A DNA stretch of 34,524 nt, taken from assembly GCF_025024155.1 (NCBI RefSeq), contig NW_026251860.1:1-34524 (forward strand), in the 5' to 3' direction. Position numbers and translations under genes: made by a program. Shown piece by piece: positions 9,499 to 21,043 of this stretch. Every line of letters begins with the position of its first letter. The stretch's first letter is position 1. This DNA comes from Gamsiella multidivaricata. Lineage: Eukaryota > Mortierellomycota > Mortierellomycetes > Mortierellales > Mortierellaceae. A model generated the notes under the pieces. That model searched no databases. It saw only the letters and a program-made list of their open reading frames with translations, and had not been told where the DNA came from.

Positions 9499-10871
9499 AT
9501 GCGAAGCAACATCGTCAAGAGAGCAGGAAGAGATCTCCGGCAGGATTACATTCAGCAGTACTTAAAGTCATTCCTCCGAAAAGTTCATCCAGATCTCTTT
9601 CAAAACCACCCAAAGGAGCAGCTTCAGAACAGTGCCTCGCTACAGGACCTCTTGCCCTTGGTCGGCCACGAAAACAACAGGGGAGCGACCCTGCGCCCTT
9701 CGCCTGCCGGGACCAATTCACCGACAAAACTAGTGTTCTATCTAAAGCCGAAAAACGATCAATCCTCATCGCCTCGATCTTCAAATGATCCTCCAAAAGC
9801 ACCAACTCTCGATCCAACTGCCAGTGATCTCAAATTTGTGGAACATACACTACCCGCACTCGATCTCCAGATAACTATGTCGAGCGATGGTAGAAGTGCC
9901 AAGGGCGAGGCTCTAGAGCAGGAAGCCAAGTCATGGCAAATGGTGCAGTCATTCTTCGACCTTTGCAAAAAAGTAGATATATCAGTCAAAGATATCGATC
10001 AGCAGGAAGTTGTCCAGCATCTTGACCAGTCGATCCAGGAGGCAACAACAACAACGCAGTCGAATCGGCATCGCGCCCCACAGAAACCTCTTTCAGAAGT
10101 TTTTGAGGAAGATCTTCGGAATTCATTTGCGGAATCTGGAATAGGAGTTAGCGACCAGGCTATGAACGAGGACATCAGTTCGACGCATCTCGACAAGATC
10201 GGCGGTACTGCAACAGCATTGGATGCCCAGGTGATGATTAAATCAAACCAACTGCTTTTCAAAAGTCCTAAGCTTTCAGCCTCGCGATTAAGCAAAGTGG
10301 TTCGGACCTGGATCCATTGGCAAGAGGAGGACCAGCAATTGGAAGGATCTCTCAGTAACAAGCAACCGTCGAGAACGTCATTCCATATTGGCGACTGGTG
10401 GAGGAAGGTTCCTGTCATGATTTTGAGTTCTGAAAAAGAGCGAACAGAGGTCTCGCATGGTCACAACGGTCAATCTATCAAGGGTATGCTTGTGGTCGAT
10501 CAAGAAATGTCCAAGCATGGTAAGGATCAACTATGTAACGGTTTATTATGTTTACTACTGCGAAAAAAGTTGCTTTCTAACCTAGCTATAACTTTTCAGA
10601 CATGACAGAGTACTTGAGTTGCAACCTGAAAAGGATCAAGGATGAATACAGGGACATGCTGCAGGCAGCAACTCTCGCATCGTCACTGTCTCCGTTGTCT
10701 CACACCCGTGCTTCTGATCGCCCTTGGGAAAAGGGCCAGCAGGATATATCGCCACATCCAACCCTGCCACTCTCGCACGAGGCTGCGTCGTATCTCGAGC
10801 GTATGAGGACCAGAGCAATGCTACAGAGTGCCAAGTCCCGATCCAAATACAATAAAAGATATCAGGGATGA
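9499..10871 (+). CDS. TCAIM/DUF4460-type mitochondrial J-like protein
   Basis: Two exons, 9499-10519 and 10600-10871, are joined by an 80-nt GT-AG intron (10520-10599, with ctaac before the acceptor) to give 430 residues in phase. The N-terminus carries a J-domain-like helix and loop, YLKSFLRKVHPDLFQNHPKE, with the HPD triad at residues 30-32 and a following SLQDLLPLV. This arrangement is typical of the DUF4460 domain found in the animal mitochondrial protein TCAIM (family knowledge). The N-terminus is basic (MRSNIVKRAGRDLRQ), compatible with a short mitochondrial targeting signal. Residues about 255-320 (SRLSKVVRTWIHWQEED, HIGDWWRKVPVMIL) may correspond to the second conserved domain of the family. 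The C-terminus is Ser-rich and basic. The exact function is not known; a chaperone-like mitochondrial role is an inference. Confidence 0.7.
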
Positions 10872-11584
10872 GTTTAGGTATAAAAATAGATGGACTTCCA
10901 AAACCTCCTGCACGAATGCCCCAGCTACCGCTTTGAGGTGAAAGACTATGTTTCAGTCCAATGAACTCAAAGGCAGGGTCCTACAAGGACTCCAATGACG
11001 GCCGCTGTTAGTAGCGAGGGCAATTTGATTGAACCGATGTGTTCATCAGCGTTGCTCCCTCGAGAGAAATACCGTATGTTGATGGAGTAAGGAATGTTGT
11101 ACGCAGGGGCGACTTGTAGCGGCACCAACAGCAATAACGAAAGGATGACGAATATGACCCCTTTACCATTGCAGATCGGCACTAGATGGTCTCCGGACAA
11201 GGGTTGTTCCCTCTCGCCATGCAGCAATGCCTATCAGTTGAGAATTTTTTCACAGAAATCAAGGAAACCATGGAAGCAGTGGAAGCGGACGCACAGAACA
11301 CACAGCCCCAACCATAAACTTTAATTGTCGTACAGGTGCGTCAACATATGAGACCTCCAGTCAACGTACATGTTACAGGTGTCAGTCCATGAAAAGGTAT
11401 GGCCATGTCTTGCTTTGCCTTTGTCTTGTCCGTCATAAAAGAGAACCATGTTCCCGCTGTCGAATTCTTCTCTTCTCCTTTTGTTCCTTCCCATTCCTTT
11501 CCTGATTTTCATTTGAAGCAAATCGCATTCATCCTCACAACCAAGCAACAAAAGCAGCAGCAAACAACAATTACATCTATCTGA
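10872..11584. other. Intergenic region, promoter side of the ATPase gene
   Basis: These 713 bases lie between two plus-strand genes. A minus-strand frame (11227-10967) with a hydrophobic run is not convincing as a gene. The last 120 bases are pyrimidine-rich, then A/C-rich (caacaaaagcagcagcaaac) before the ATG, which fits a fungal leader. Confidence 0.4.
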
Positions 11585-14500
11585 ATGGTTGATAGCAAAC
11601 CCCCGATCCTCCACAGCAATGCCACCGCCGATCCAGCTCACTCCCCCAGCAAGCGCCTCTCCTTTGCCGCCAATCTAGATAGCGAGGCTGTCCAGGGCAT
11701 CCCCGCTGCACTGCCTGGTGCCAGTACCTCGAATGCGGAGGGATACTCCATCTACTCCAACATCAAGGATGGCAAGGTGTGGCCTTTGTTGGCCATGGGA
11801 ACAGCACCGACAGAGCAACAATCATTCCTAGCTCATGACTCGTGAATGTGTAGATACGATAGTAAGTACTCACCTGAAATATTTTCCTCGCCCCATTCAA
11901 CTATAGGCTAGTATTGAACACCAGATCGACATCAACGGTAAGTTATTGACCTGGAATGTCCTGCAATCCACGCATGTTCAAACACTTCAGCTGCACTATC
12001 TAACCCACGCTTACTGCCTCTTTGTAATCCCATGGCTTGTCCCATGAACGCTTTCTTGCTTTTCCAAATGTCCATCATCACTGCTATCAACACTATTACC
12101 ATCTTTGCCATCCACCTGGATCCTGACTGATCTTTATGCCCGACACTCTATCCTTTGTAATCCTTCATACCGATCCCTGACCCTTACAGTCGTCGATCTC
12201 TTCGACGTCAAGAGTAACAAAGAAATCTCACTCGAGGAGATCTTGGATGGGCTGCGATACGTCATGGAGTACCGCATCAAGGGCGGCCGCTTTCCCAGTC
12301 TCGACTACGACATTATGAAGCGCCTCGCTGATGGTCTTTTGCTGAACATGGGCCACTATGCAAAAAAGGGCCGTTTCCATCAATCATTGTCGGAAGAGGC
12401 CGATGTTGCCTTTCAACTCTTTGGAGAGTTCCTCCTAGAAGGTACGTTGCCCATACAGAACATAGCATTGCGCCTATATGATGTACTCAGGCAGCAAACA
12501 TATAATAGTAATGCAACACGCTCTACAACCAAAATAGTCCAAGAGTTTCGTCAGGCTGTGGGAGAGAAGCCGGTGTCGGATCTGCGTCATTCCCTTAAAC
12601 TGGACGTCCGCTGCGGCTCTGGGTCTACAGAACAGGAGCAACAGTCCGCGGTAGCACTGATCGCTCTCTTGACAACCATCTACCCCCAATTCTCAGACTG
12701 GAGAGAGTTGGTCAAGAGCGAGAGCCAAGCGAGCGTGCAAAAATGCATGCGAGAGCATGCCGATTTCGTCAAGGCCGAGAAGATGCCTGAGATGCCTGGC
12801 GTCATTCTCGCGCCTCAAGGTACTTTGCAAAACGCGCTTTCTTGTTGTTTTGGACGATACCGATGATATAAAGACGGTGCCTTTTCTAACCGTTCTACTG
12901 CTACTCGAATTAGCCCTTTGCTTCGATCGTAGGATAAAGCGATGCCTGAAAATGTTCCGAACTTCGCTCGACACTGGACTGCCGTCGGAGGTTATACTCA
13001 CCTTACGTGAGCATTATGGACGAAATGTTCTACCGCAACCCCCCACCACCTCCGTCTTCAAGATGATCTGGACGCAATTCACGGACTTCATGATCCTTCT
13101 TCTTCTTGCGGTCGCCGTCTTGATGGCAGCCACAAAGGACTTTATCCCAATGGCCGTCCTCTTGATCGTCGTAATACTTAACGCCATCATTGGATTCACG
13201 CAGGAGTACAAGGCTGGCAAGGCTCTTGACGCACTGACCAAGCTCTCTGTCCCCAAGGCGCAAGTGCTCCGTGATGGAGCGACATCGATCGTTGATTCTG
13301 AGGAACTTGTTCCAGGAGATATCGTCATTCTGGAAGAAGGAGAATCTGTCCCCGCAGATCTGCGACTTGCCGAGGTCTCTCAGCTCGAGATCATCGAATC
13401 TATCCTTACAGGAGAGTCCGTTGCCGTAAACAAGGATCCCAGGGAAATTAGGACCCTTACTCGTAAACTCCCCTTGGGTGATTGCAAAGGAAACGCATTC
13501 ATGTCCACTGTTGTCGCCAAAGGTCGCGGCAAGGGCATCGTCGTCCGAACAGGCCGTCAGACGGAGATGGGAAGGATCAGTGCCGCCATCACTGGTCAAG
13601 GTAAAATGCTGACACCTGTTCAGCGCAAACTCGCCATGCTTGGCAAATTGCTGGTCGTCTTTGCCATTGTTCTTTGTGCTGTCATGGCAGGTGTCAGAAT
13701 CGCGTATCATCCTCATGAGGTCGGAGAGTCGCTGAAACTTGCGTTGAGGTAATTTATTTTGTCTATTGTGAGCGACTGTATAGAATCGGCTGGTAAGTAC
13801 AATTTTAACAGGACATTTCCATCTATAGCTTGGCTGTCTCCGTCATTCCGGAGGGTTTGGTAGCCGTTGTCACCGTTACCATGGCCTTAGGAGTTCGTCG
13901 CATGGCTGCCAGGAAAGCTATTGTTCGCACTCTTCCAGCGGTGGAAACTTTGGGCAGCGTCACCTTCATCTGTTCTGACAAGACAGGTACACTTACCGAG
14001 GGCAAGATGGGCGCGGCGGAACTGTGGACAAGTGATGGTTCTGCGTATGGATTCACGGAAAGCACCAGTCTGGATCCCAACAAAGGCGATGTAACTCTCA
14101 AGGCAGGCCCCGGAGAGACGCCTCAAGTGTTGGGCAAGACTTTGAACGACGTACCATCTCAGATGTTGATCTCACTCATGGTCTCCTCACTCTGCAACAA
14201 CTCATCCGTGGTGATGAAAGACGAAATCGAAGATGACAACGCTAAGACCATGGTCAACATCAACTCTGAAAACAATATGGAGCCCGAAGGCGCTGCTCAG
14301 TCAGAGGTGGAGTGGAAGGGTATCGGCGACCCGACAGAGGTAGCCCTGGTTGTCGCCGCACAAAAGGCCGGATTTCCAAAGGCGTTTTTTCAGGAGCTCG
14401 GATATACTCGGATTTATGAGCAGGCCTTTGACAGTGAACGTAAGGTTATGAGCGTCGTGTACAAGGCTCCACTAGACAATGCCGGCGTAGCGGGTGGGCA

Positions 14501-16247
14501 TTATGAATTCGTATTGGCTAAGGGCGCACCCGAGGAGATCCTGAACCGTTGTGTTAGCTACCTTCCACCTGTTGCGCCAGGTGCAGTGTCTTCCCCGCTG
14601 GAAGTCTTAAGACCAAGTGATCATGATCTGACAAAGCCGGTTACGGAAGAGTTTTACGACCATGTTTCAGAGGCATCAGGAAGAATGGCCGATGATGGTC
14701 TTCGCGTCCTTGGATTGGCATTCAAGAAAGTCAAGGTCAACGGAGGGGGAGCGCCAAGTGAGAGCGTCGGAGACGGACTCGACAATATCGACAACGTTAA
14801 GAACGTAAAAGAGGCAGCCCCTCCAACACACAAGCTAACAGAAGTCGACCTTATGACAGCCGCAAACGTTGCAGCACAGGGAGATGACGATGACGAGGAG
14901 GAAATCCCTCCGGGCTACTCTGAGAGCGAATTGGTATTCCTGGGGCTGATCGGCTTAATTGATCCTGCTCGTGCAGGTGTCAAAGAAAGTGTCCGAATCT
15001 GCAAACAAGCCGGTATTACAGTGGTCATGATCACTGGTGACCATATCAAGACTGCAAGTGCGATCGCGAAAGAGCTGGGTATCCTTGAGGATGGTGGACG
15101 CGCTATCAAGGGCGAGGAGCTGGACCTCTTGTCAGAACAGGCGATTGCAGAACTGAAGCCCTTCCCCAACGTTTTTGCCCGCGTCTCGCCCGATAACAAA
15201 TTGAAGCTGGTTACTGCACTGAAGAGCCGAGGTGACTCTGTTGCCATGACAGGAGATGGTGTCAACGGTAAGTGCAGGCGATTTGTAACTGCTGCTACCC
15301 AAATTTATCCACCGTCTTACTTATACTTTTGAATGATCCGTCTTGTCATAGATGCCCCTGCTATCAAGGCAGCCAACGTCGGAGTGGCCATGGGTATCGC
15401 TGGAACGGACATCACGAAACAAGCTGCTGACATTGTTTTAGCGGACGACAATTTTAACACCATCGTCGAGGCCGTCGAGGAGGGCCGTCGTGTGTTCGAC
15501 AACATTCTCAAGTTCATTGTCTATCTCTTGAGCTGCAATTGCGCAGAGATCTTCTTGTTTCTCCTGTGCACCATTGTCAACGTGCCTCTGCCATTTACCG
15601 TCACTATGATTTTGTGGGCGAACATCATCGGTAAGATTGTAGTCTGGGATCTCATTCTCTTGCCCTGCTGTTGCTGTTGTTGTTGTTGGTTTGGTTTGGG
15701 CCTCGCCTAACGCGCCAATATATTGATGTTCCGTCAAACAACGATAGCCGATGTACCTCCGGCTATGGCACTCGGAGTTGAGCCTGCAGAACCAGGCCTG
15801 ATGAACCGCAATCCACGCTCCCCCAAGCGTGGCATTGTCACCCCAACGTCGTTTTTGGTGATCATTTTCCAGTCCTTCTCGATGATGCTCATGACGTTTG
15901 CTGTCTACATGTGGGCAGATAGGTCGGAGGAGCATCTTAGCTACGCGCACTCGGAGGCGTTCACGTTCTTGACGACTCTACAGCTCTTGCAGGGATTTCT
16001 CTCACGGACTATGCGTACGTCGCTCTTCAGGACCAACGTCTTCGGAAACAGGTGGATGGTCTACGGTGTGATGACCAGTTTCGTGCTAATGATCATTGGT
16101 ATCTACACGCCCGGATTCAACGGGGTCTTGGACTTGGTTCCTGTCTACGGAAAGACGTGGGCCAAGGTTGTGGTTGGCTGCATCATATTGATCCTTCTGA
16201 GCGAAGCGGAAAAGTTTGCTCTGAGACGCGGCAGATGGACCATTTAA
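11585..16247 (+). CDS. P2-type cation-transporting ATPase with EF-hand-like N-terminal extension
   Basis: This pump couples ATP hydrolysis to cation transport (Ca2+ or Na+/K+ class). Eight exons keep phase throughout: 11585-11841, 11912-11937 (26 nt), 12190-12441, 12538-12819, 12914-13748, 13829-15267, 15352-15630 and 15748-16247, giving 1,289 residues. Motifs in order: TGES (438-441, actuator), PEGL (558-561, TM4), CSDKTGT with phosphorylated Asp601, KGAPEE from Lys782 (nucleotide binding), MITGDH, and GDGVNDAPA with Asp1027. TM6 reads [17 protein letters not shown], keeping one Asp where SERCA has several ligands. PEGLVAV in TM4 resembles the fungal ENA class, while the VETLGSV stretch before the DKTGT resembles PMR1/PacL pumps, so ion specificity is unresolved. 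Residues 100-111 ([12 protein letters not shown]) form an EF-hand-like loop with Lys in place of the usual Gly. Most P2 ATPases lack this 270-residue leader. The 96-nt intron 12442-12537 has no stop in frame and could be retained. Confidence 0.85.
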
Positions 16248-16387
16248 GCAGCAATAGGCATCAACATATCTCAACCATCGCGTGGTCGTGTATGTGCCAT
16301 GTAAATAGTTCTTTATCGTTCTACTAACATCACTAATATAAATCATAATAAACATCATTTTTAATACTGTGAGTCTAGACGAACTTT

Positions 16388-19259
16388 CTATAGTTTACCC
16401 TCGAGCGTCCTCAACAAAATGTTCTCGACCTTGGCCAGCTGCTCCCTGGTCGAGACTTGGGACGCAATCATATACACAACATTTCCTAAAGGTCTTCCAA
16501 AGACCGCAACCTCCATCTCACTATCCTCATGCTCCTTCTCCCGGAGTCGCCTCTGCACCTGCTGCGACAGCAACGACGCGTATCCGGAAGGTCCGTTCGT
16601 CTCACGCATCTGGATGGCCAAAACACTGCCAAGAGGCACAACACCCTCGACAATGTCCATGCGCGAAATCTTGTCGACAACCTTTTGATCCCAAAGGCTC
16701 CAGACGCCCAAATTGCCATAGGGCTGAGCACCCCAATCTTGGCGGGCCTGATCCGCATCGCCGTGGGATTCCATCTGGCGGTAGGTCCGCAAGCTGGTAT
16801 TGGCGACCGCGCAGCCGATGGGGTGGGCCGTGTAAGAGTGACCGTGAAGCAAGGCATCAGTCTTTGTCTCACTCAAAAAGTTGTTAAAGACCGCATCGGT
16901 CGTCAGGGTGGTGGCCAGAGTAATCAGACCACCAGTCAGTAACTTGGCGTAGGCTGCAATGTCAGGAGTCTATGCATGAAGTCGCAAATCAAATGTTTAG
17001 ATGACCGCGATAGTTTGATCCGCGTAACAATGAGAACAACTAACCAAAAAAGAGACACGAAATACTTACCACTTGCAACATGTCAGCCGCAGACTTGCGT
17101 CCGAGACGCCAGCAGCCGCTAAAGACCTCATCAAAGACCACAGGAAGTCCCTTCCAGTTGTTCTTGACGGGGACATGTGCGTTCTTGCTAGGCGAGGTCT
17201 CCGTTCCGAATCCCTTAAACGCCCTCACTTCCTCAACCAAACATCTCTGGAACGCAGGATCGACCCAGATCATTCCTCCAGCGCCCATCAAGACCGGTTC
17301 CATAAGCACCGCACCAAATGACCGCTTCTCCTGCTGGGTCAAACGCGTCAGCGTTTCCCGGATATGGCTGCGGTAAATCTCCAATCGCGGATCATTTGCT
17401 GCAGGCTTTGTGAAGACCGAGGAGAGATTGTCGGTCGTGATCTTCATCGGTTCCTTACTGTTCGTCATCTCTGCAGGAATCATGATCTGGAACTGTGAAT
17501 CCTTGAACAACACAGTAGGCGGGCTGAACCAATGACCATGAGATTTGTACCAGGTCACCTGCGCGTTATACGCATTAGGCGAGCACGCGTTCATGGCTCC
17601 GATGGTATCACCATGATATCCTCCATCCACACCAATGACCTCAACACGGCCTGTGGCCTGACCCAGGTTGGCATATCGATCCTGACTCGCCTTCAGCGCC
17701 ATCTTGAGCGCTACCTCAATTGCCGTACTTCCGTTGTCAGAAAAGAACACCCTCGATGCCCAGTCCTGGCCAACAGTGTCCAGCAGTGTCTCTGCCAGTT
17801 TCACAGCGGGCTCGTGTGCACACTCCGGGAACATGACGTGTCCATATCTTCCGGACGCATAGGCAGCCGATTGAGTCAATGCTGGAGATCCATGTCCCAG
17901 TCCCTGAGTCCACCAACTGGCGCATCCATCAAACATCTCTTTCCAGGTCCCTTCCTGGTTTCCGTTGGCGCCTGTGGCGGCTTTCTCCTTGGGGTCGACA
18001 TACGTCGTCATGATATCTCCATAAGCGGAATCGATCACCGTGACCTCCTTGACGGTCTGATGCTGCGTGAAGGGCCACCAGATCGAAGTCCTCGCCTTAT
18101 CTGCCAACTCCTCCAACCGATCCAGTCGGCTATGATGCGCCTTATCCAGCTCCTGTACTACATCCTTGAAATAGTCCTCCGTCTTTCGGTAGTACTCATG
18201 CAATTGCTCCGCATCTGCTTTGAGATCCGCAAGTTTCTCTGGTGGCGATGGCAAGACATGGATCAGAGGGCGGTTCTCGGCTTTGGCGAGGTAACGTTCC
18301 AGAAATTGATGGTTCCTTGATTTGTTATCGAAGAGCATCAAGGCCGGAATATCGTATCCGTATTGGTGCAGTGATTCGTAGGAAGTCAGGGTGGTGGAGA
18401 TGCCGCCAAGATGACTATCGCCGATCAAGACGGTGGGCAAGCGAAGAGGGCGGTAGAATTTCGATTGCAGTTCCCCAGACATGATCGGGCTGTTGACACC
18501 TATGTGTATACATCAAGAAGAACCGGATTTGTTAGTTTGAGCAGCAGATGTAATAGTTCAAGATTTCGGATCGGTTCATTAGAGACGCGACTAAACTGTG
18601 TGTAAAATATCTCATTCGCATTTGAGAAAACACGTACCTCCCGCGGTTTCGAGGAGCGCCCATCCCTTGTCTGTCTGTCCAAGACTCTGCTTGAAGGTGC
18701 GGATTGAGTTGATGGTAGCCTGAAGGACCTCCGTGTCTGGCGGAGGCTGTAATTGAACGGAGGTTTTTTTTTTTTTGTGGGGAAAGTGACGATCAGTCAT
18801 AGTGCGCCATAAAATAGATGATCAATCCTCGTCGCGATTTATGGCAGGCGTGGGGCAGATTACTCCCCCATACATTTTGTCTTACCTCACTGGTGGCGAT
18901 GTGAGGGCTCACAGGATCTGGATAAGCGTATAACCGGCTGGTTTCGACAAGAGGCGCATATGTCTTGACATGCCTATGGGGGCCATAGTCGAATTGTTAG
19001 TCCTGATCAAATCACGAGCCAGCAATGAGCTGGAATCTCCATGAGTCTCATGAACATGAACATGCCTGGCATCGCAGTCGACAGGATAGCCGGTCTGCAC
19101 GGGCTTGACGTAGAATGCCTTTGTCTTTTTCTTATCGGCGCCAATTGACAAGGCAGCAGCGGCACGGACGAGGCCGGTGGAGAGGATAGTCTTACCGACG
19201 TTTGTGTTGGCGGCAAAGACCTGGTAGGCCTGAAACGACCGCGTGGGCAGGTGGGCCAT
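16388..19259 (-). CDS. Bifunctional dethiobiotin synthetase / diaminopelargonate aminotransferase
   Basis: The fusion catalyses two successive biotin steps: the PLP-dependent amination of KAPA to DAPA, then the ATP-dependent ring closure to dethiobiotin. Five exons (19259-19066, 18973-18886, 18746-18638, 18499-17070, 16969-16388) give 800 residues in phase. BioD half: P-loop NTNVGKT (18-24), KPVQTGYP, PVSPHIA, ETAGG (127-131), IGDSHLGGIS. BioA half: SIWWPFTQHQ, SDNGSTAIE (PLP phosphate), GGYHGDTIGAMN, VFDEVFSG, KLLTGG with the Schiff-base lysine at 616, and HGHSYTAHPIGCAVA. The fusion order equals the plant BIO3-BIO1 and fungal BioDA proteins, which act in mitochondria in plants (established knowledge). 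Here the N-terminus MAHLPTRSF is short, so targeting is unclear. The first intron fits phase best with a GC donor at 19065-19064; a GT alternative exists. A BioD-type BioD segment between residues about 60 and 80 is unusually short. Confidence 0.88.
18764..18776. repeat. T13 run in an intron of the biotin gene
   Basis: Thirteen T bases (A on the coding strand) occur close to the acceptor of intron 18747-18885. Confidence 0.8.
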
Positions 19260-19584
19260 GGAAGAATAAGATGAGTGGAGAAGATGGAGCAGAGGAGGAA
19301 GAAAGGAAGAGCGGAGTGAATCTCTGGGGTTGGCGCTCGCTTGCTTTTTTTTTCTCACACTCGCCCAGAGAGTGCTTTCCTCCTGTGGGGAACCACTCCG
19401 TCTTTCTTTCAGGGACAAAGGATCTTCGATCCAGTGGCTTGCAATCCCTCCCCGCCAAAATTTCATTCCCTAAATGAACAAATGAACATGTCCTCCCTCC
19501 TTTTTTTCAAGCTCCCTTATTCTTCAACACCAACACTCAACGAGGAATAGCACACACAGCTTCATTCTGAACTCAGCATGCACA
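19260..19584. promoter_or_regulatory. Divergent promoter between the biotin gene and the eL8 paralogue
   Basis: These 325 bases separate two divergent ATGs (19259 minus, 19585 plus). The sequence has purine-rich and pyrimidine-rich blocks and a CA-rich leader (acaccaacactcaac) before the eL8 start. I see no convincing TATA box or named binding site. Confidence 0.45.
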
Positions 19585-20785
19585 ATGGTACGCATCAACT
19601 TCACTTCAGGGCCACCTCGCCTTGCCTTGTCCATTCAGGAATCAGTTTTGGCGAAAAGGAGCTGTTCATTCTTTTGGCGTTTAACCTCAGGAAGCACCCT
19701 ATCAAATTTCGGCGCGTCTTCCTGGCAGTTGTGGCCATTTTCTTGAAAGGATATACTCCAGGGGACCTCAGAAAAGAATGTTACCTTTTTTTTTTTTTTT
19801 TTTTTTTTTTGGTGGCAATACACATAAACATCATCCTTTTGTCAACGCACTTACATGGAACTGCGGCCTTAACCACCTTTTGTATTGCTTTTTGCATCTG
19901 TTATCGATACAGCCCGCTACCAGGAAGCGAATCGACGCCTTAGCGGCTGCTCTTGCTCTCCCGCCATATTTCCATAGCGGTCATTACAATATTACCACAG
20001 CAGCCCCCAAGGAGACATCGATCAAGGATAAAGACAAGGGCAAGGATAAGGACAAAAACAATAGCAAAAGCAATGACAATGATAATGGCAATGACAATGG
20101 CAAGAGCAAGAGCAAGGGCAAGGGCAAGGGCAAAGGCAAAGACAAAACATCCAAATCGGAAGGTTCAGAGCAATCTGGCCTCGACAGATGGCCAGAGTAT
20201 GTTCGGTTCAAGCGTGAAAAGGCGAAGGCAGATCCGCGCTTAAAGTACCTCGACTACAGCAATAGACCCCGGCCCTTGAACAGGAAGGTGGCTATACGGC
20301 TCATGAAGTTTCTGAACAAGTATCGTCCTGAGACTCGCAAACAGAACAAGGAGCGCATGAAGGATAAGGCTGAGCGGGAGAAGAATGGCGAGGCTGTCGA
20401 GTGCGAGAAGATCCAGGTCCTAAAGCACGGAATCAACCACGTTGCGGCACTCATCGACGCCAAGAAGGCCAAGTTAGTGATTATCGCGTCCGATATTGAG
20501 CCCTCAGAGATTGTCATGTGGTTGCCTGGCTTCTGTCGCAAAAAGGGTGTCCCGTACACCATTGTCGATAATAAGCTTCGTCTGGGTACGCTGGTGAACA
20601 AGAAGGCGGCACCGGTTGTTGCGCTTACGGATATTAAGACTGAGGACAAAGACGCATTCTATATCCTAGTCAGTGATATCAGGAAGAGCACCGTCGAGGA
20701 TAACGAGGCTGCTCGCAAGTCGCATATGCGTAGAGGGCTCTATGACCTGCCTTTGGCAGCCGGTCTCTTCTCGAAATATTTGTGA
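19585..20785 (+). CDS. Divergent paralogue of ribosomal protein eL8 (L7a/L8 family)
   Basis: eL8 belongs to the L7Ae/L30e RNA-binding family in the large ribosomal subunit. The core here is clear: RWPEYVRFKRE, then FLNKYRPETRKQNKERM, LKHGINHVAALIDAKKAKLV, IIASDIEPSEIVMWLPGFCR, GVPYTIVDNKLRLGTLVNKK and VVALTDIKTEDKDAF, in eL8 order. Two parts are odd. The normal N-terminal domain is replaced by a Ser/Lys/Asp/Gly repeat tract (KDKGKDKDKN, GKGKGKGKDK; about 20020-20147), and the C-terminus after ILVSDIRKS diverges and ends LPLAAGLFSKYL. The only ATG upstream in phase that avoids a homopolymer is at 19585, giving a one-codon exon (ATG|gtacgc) spliced over a 325-nt intron to 19913, a pattern known in ribosomal-protein genes. 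The product would be about 292 residues. It may be a specialised or decaying duplicate; a standard eL8 gene should exist elsewhere. Confidence 0.75.
19786..19810. repeat. T25 homopolymer inside the eL8-paralogue intron
   Basis: Twenty-five T bases lie about 100 bases before the acceptor at 19912. It breaks the frame for any start placed at the ATG at 19778. Confidence 0.9.
20020..20147. repeat. Imperfect hexamer repeat coding for Lys-Asp/Lys-Gly/Lys-Ser
   Basis: Iterated aaggac, aagggc, aatgac and aagagc units read in the eL8-paralogue frame as KDKGKDKDKN and GKSKSKGKGKGKGK. This looks like slippage growth inside a coding exon. Confidence 0.85.
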
Positions 20786-21043
20786 ATGCTTTTCAGCCTC
20801 GCCAGGAGTCTCAGGGATAGCCTACAAGATAACACCCGTCGCATTGCGCTGGACTACCAAACTTACCTGCATTTCAAGCTTCTCAATTTCGTCGAAAACC
20901 TCCTTCTCTCACCATGGCTTCCACATTGTACATCTGCACCTTCCTCAGCCTCTTGCTCTCTCCCTTTCCTTTGACACTGCTTGAAATTAAATATTGTACA
21001 TATATATTTAAATACCAACATGGCTCCTATGGCCATTTTATTT

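Noticed and set aside
10967..11227. 86-codon minus-strand frame with a hydrophobic run
   Set aside because: No domain, no splice partners, and it lies in the promoter side of the ATPase gene.
19778..19912. Start of the eL8 paralogue at the ATG at 19778
   Set aside because: The frame would translate a T25 run as polyphenylalanine; a spliced one-codon exon from 19585 fits better.
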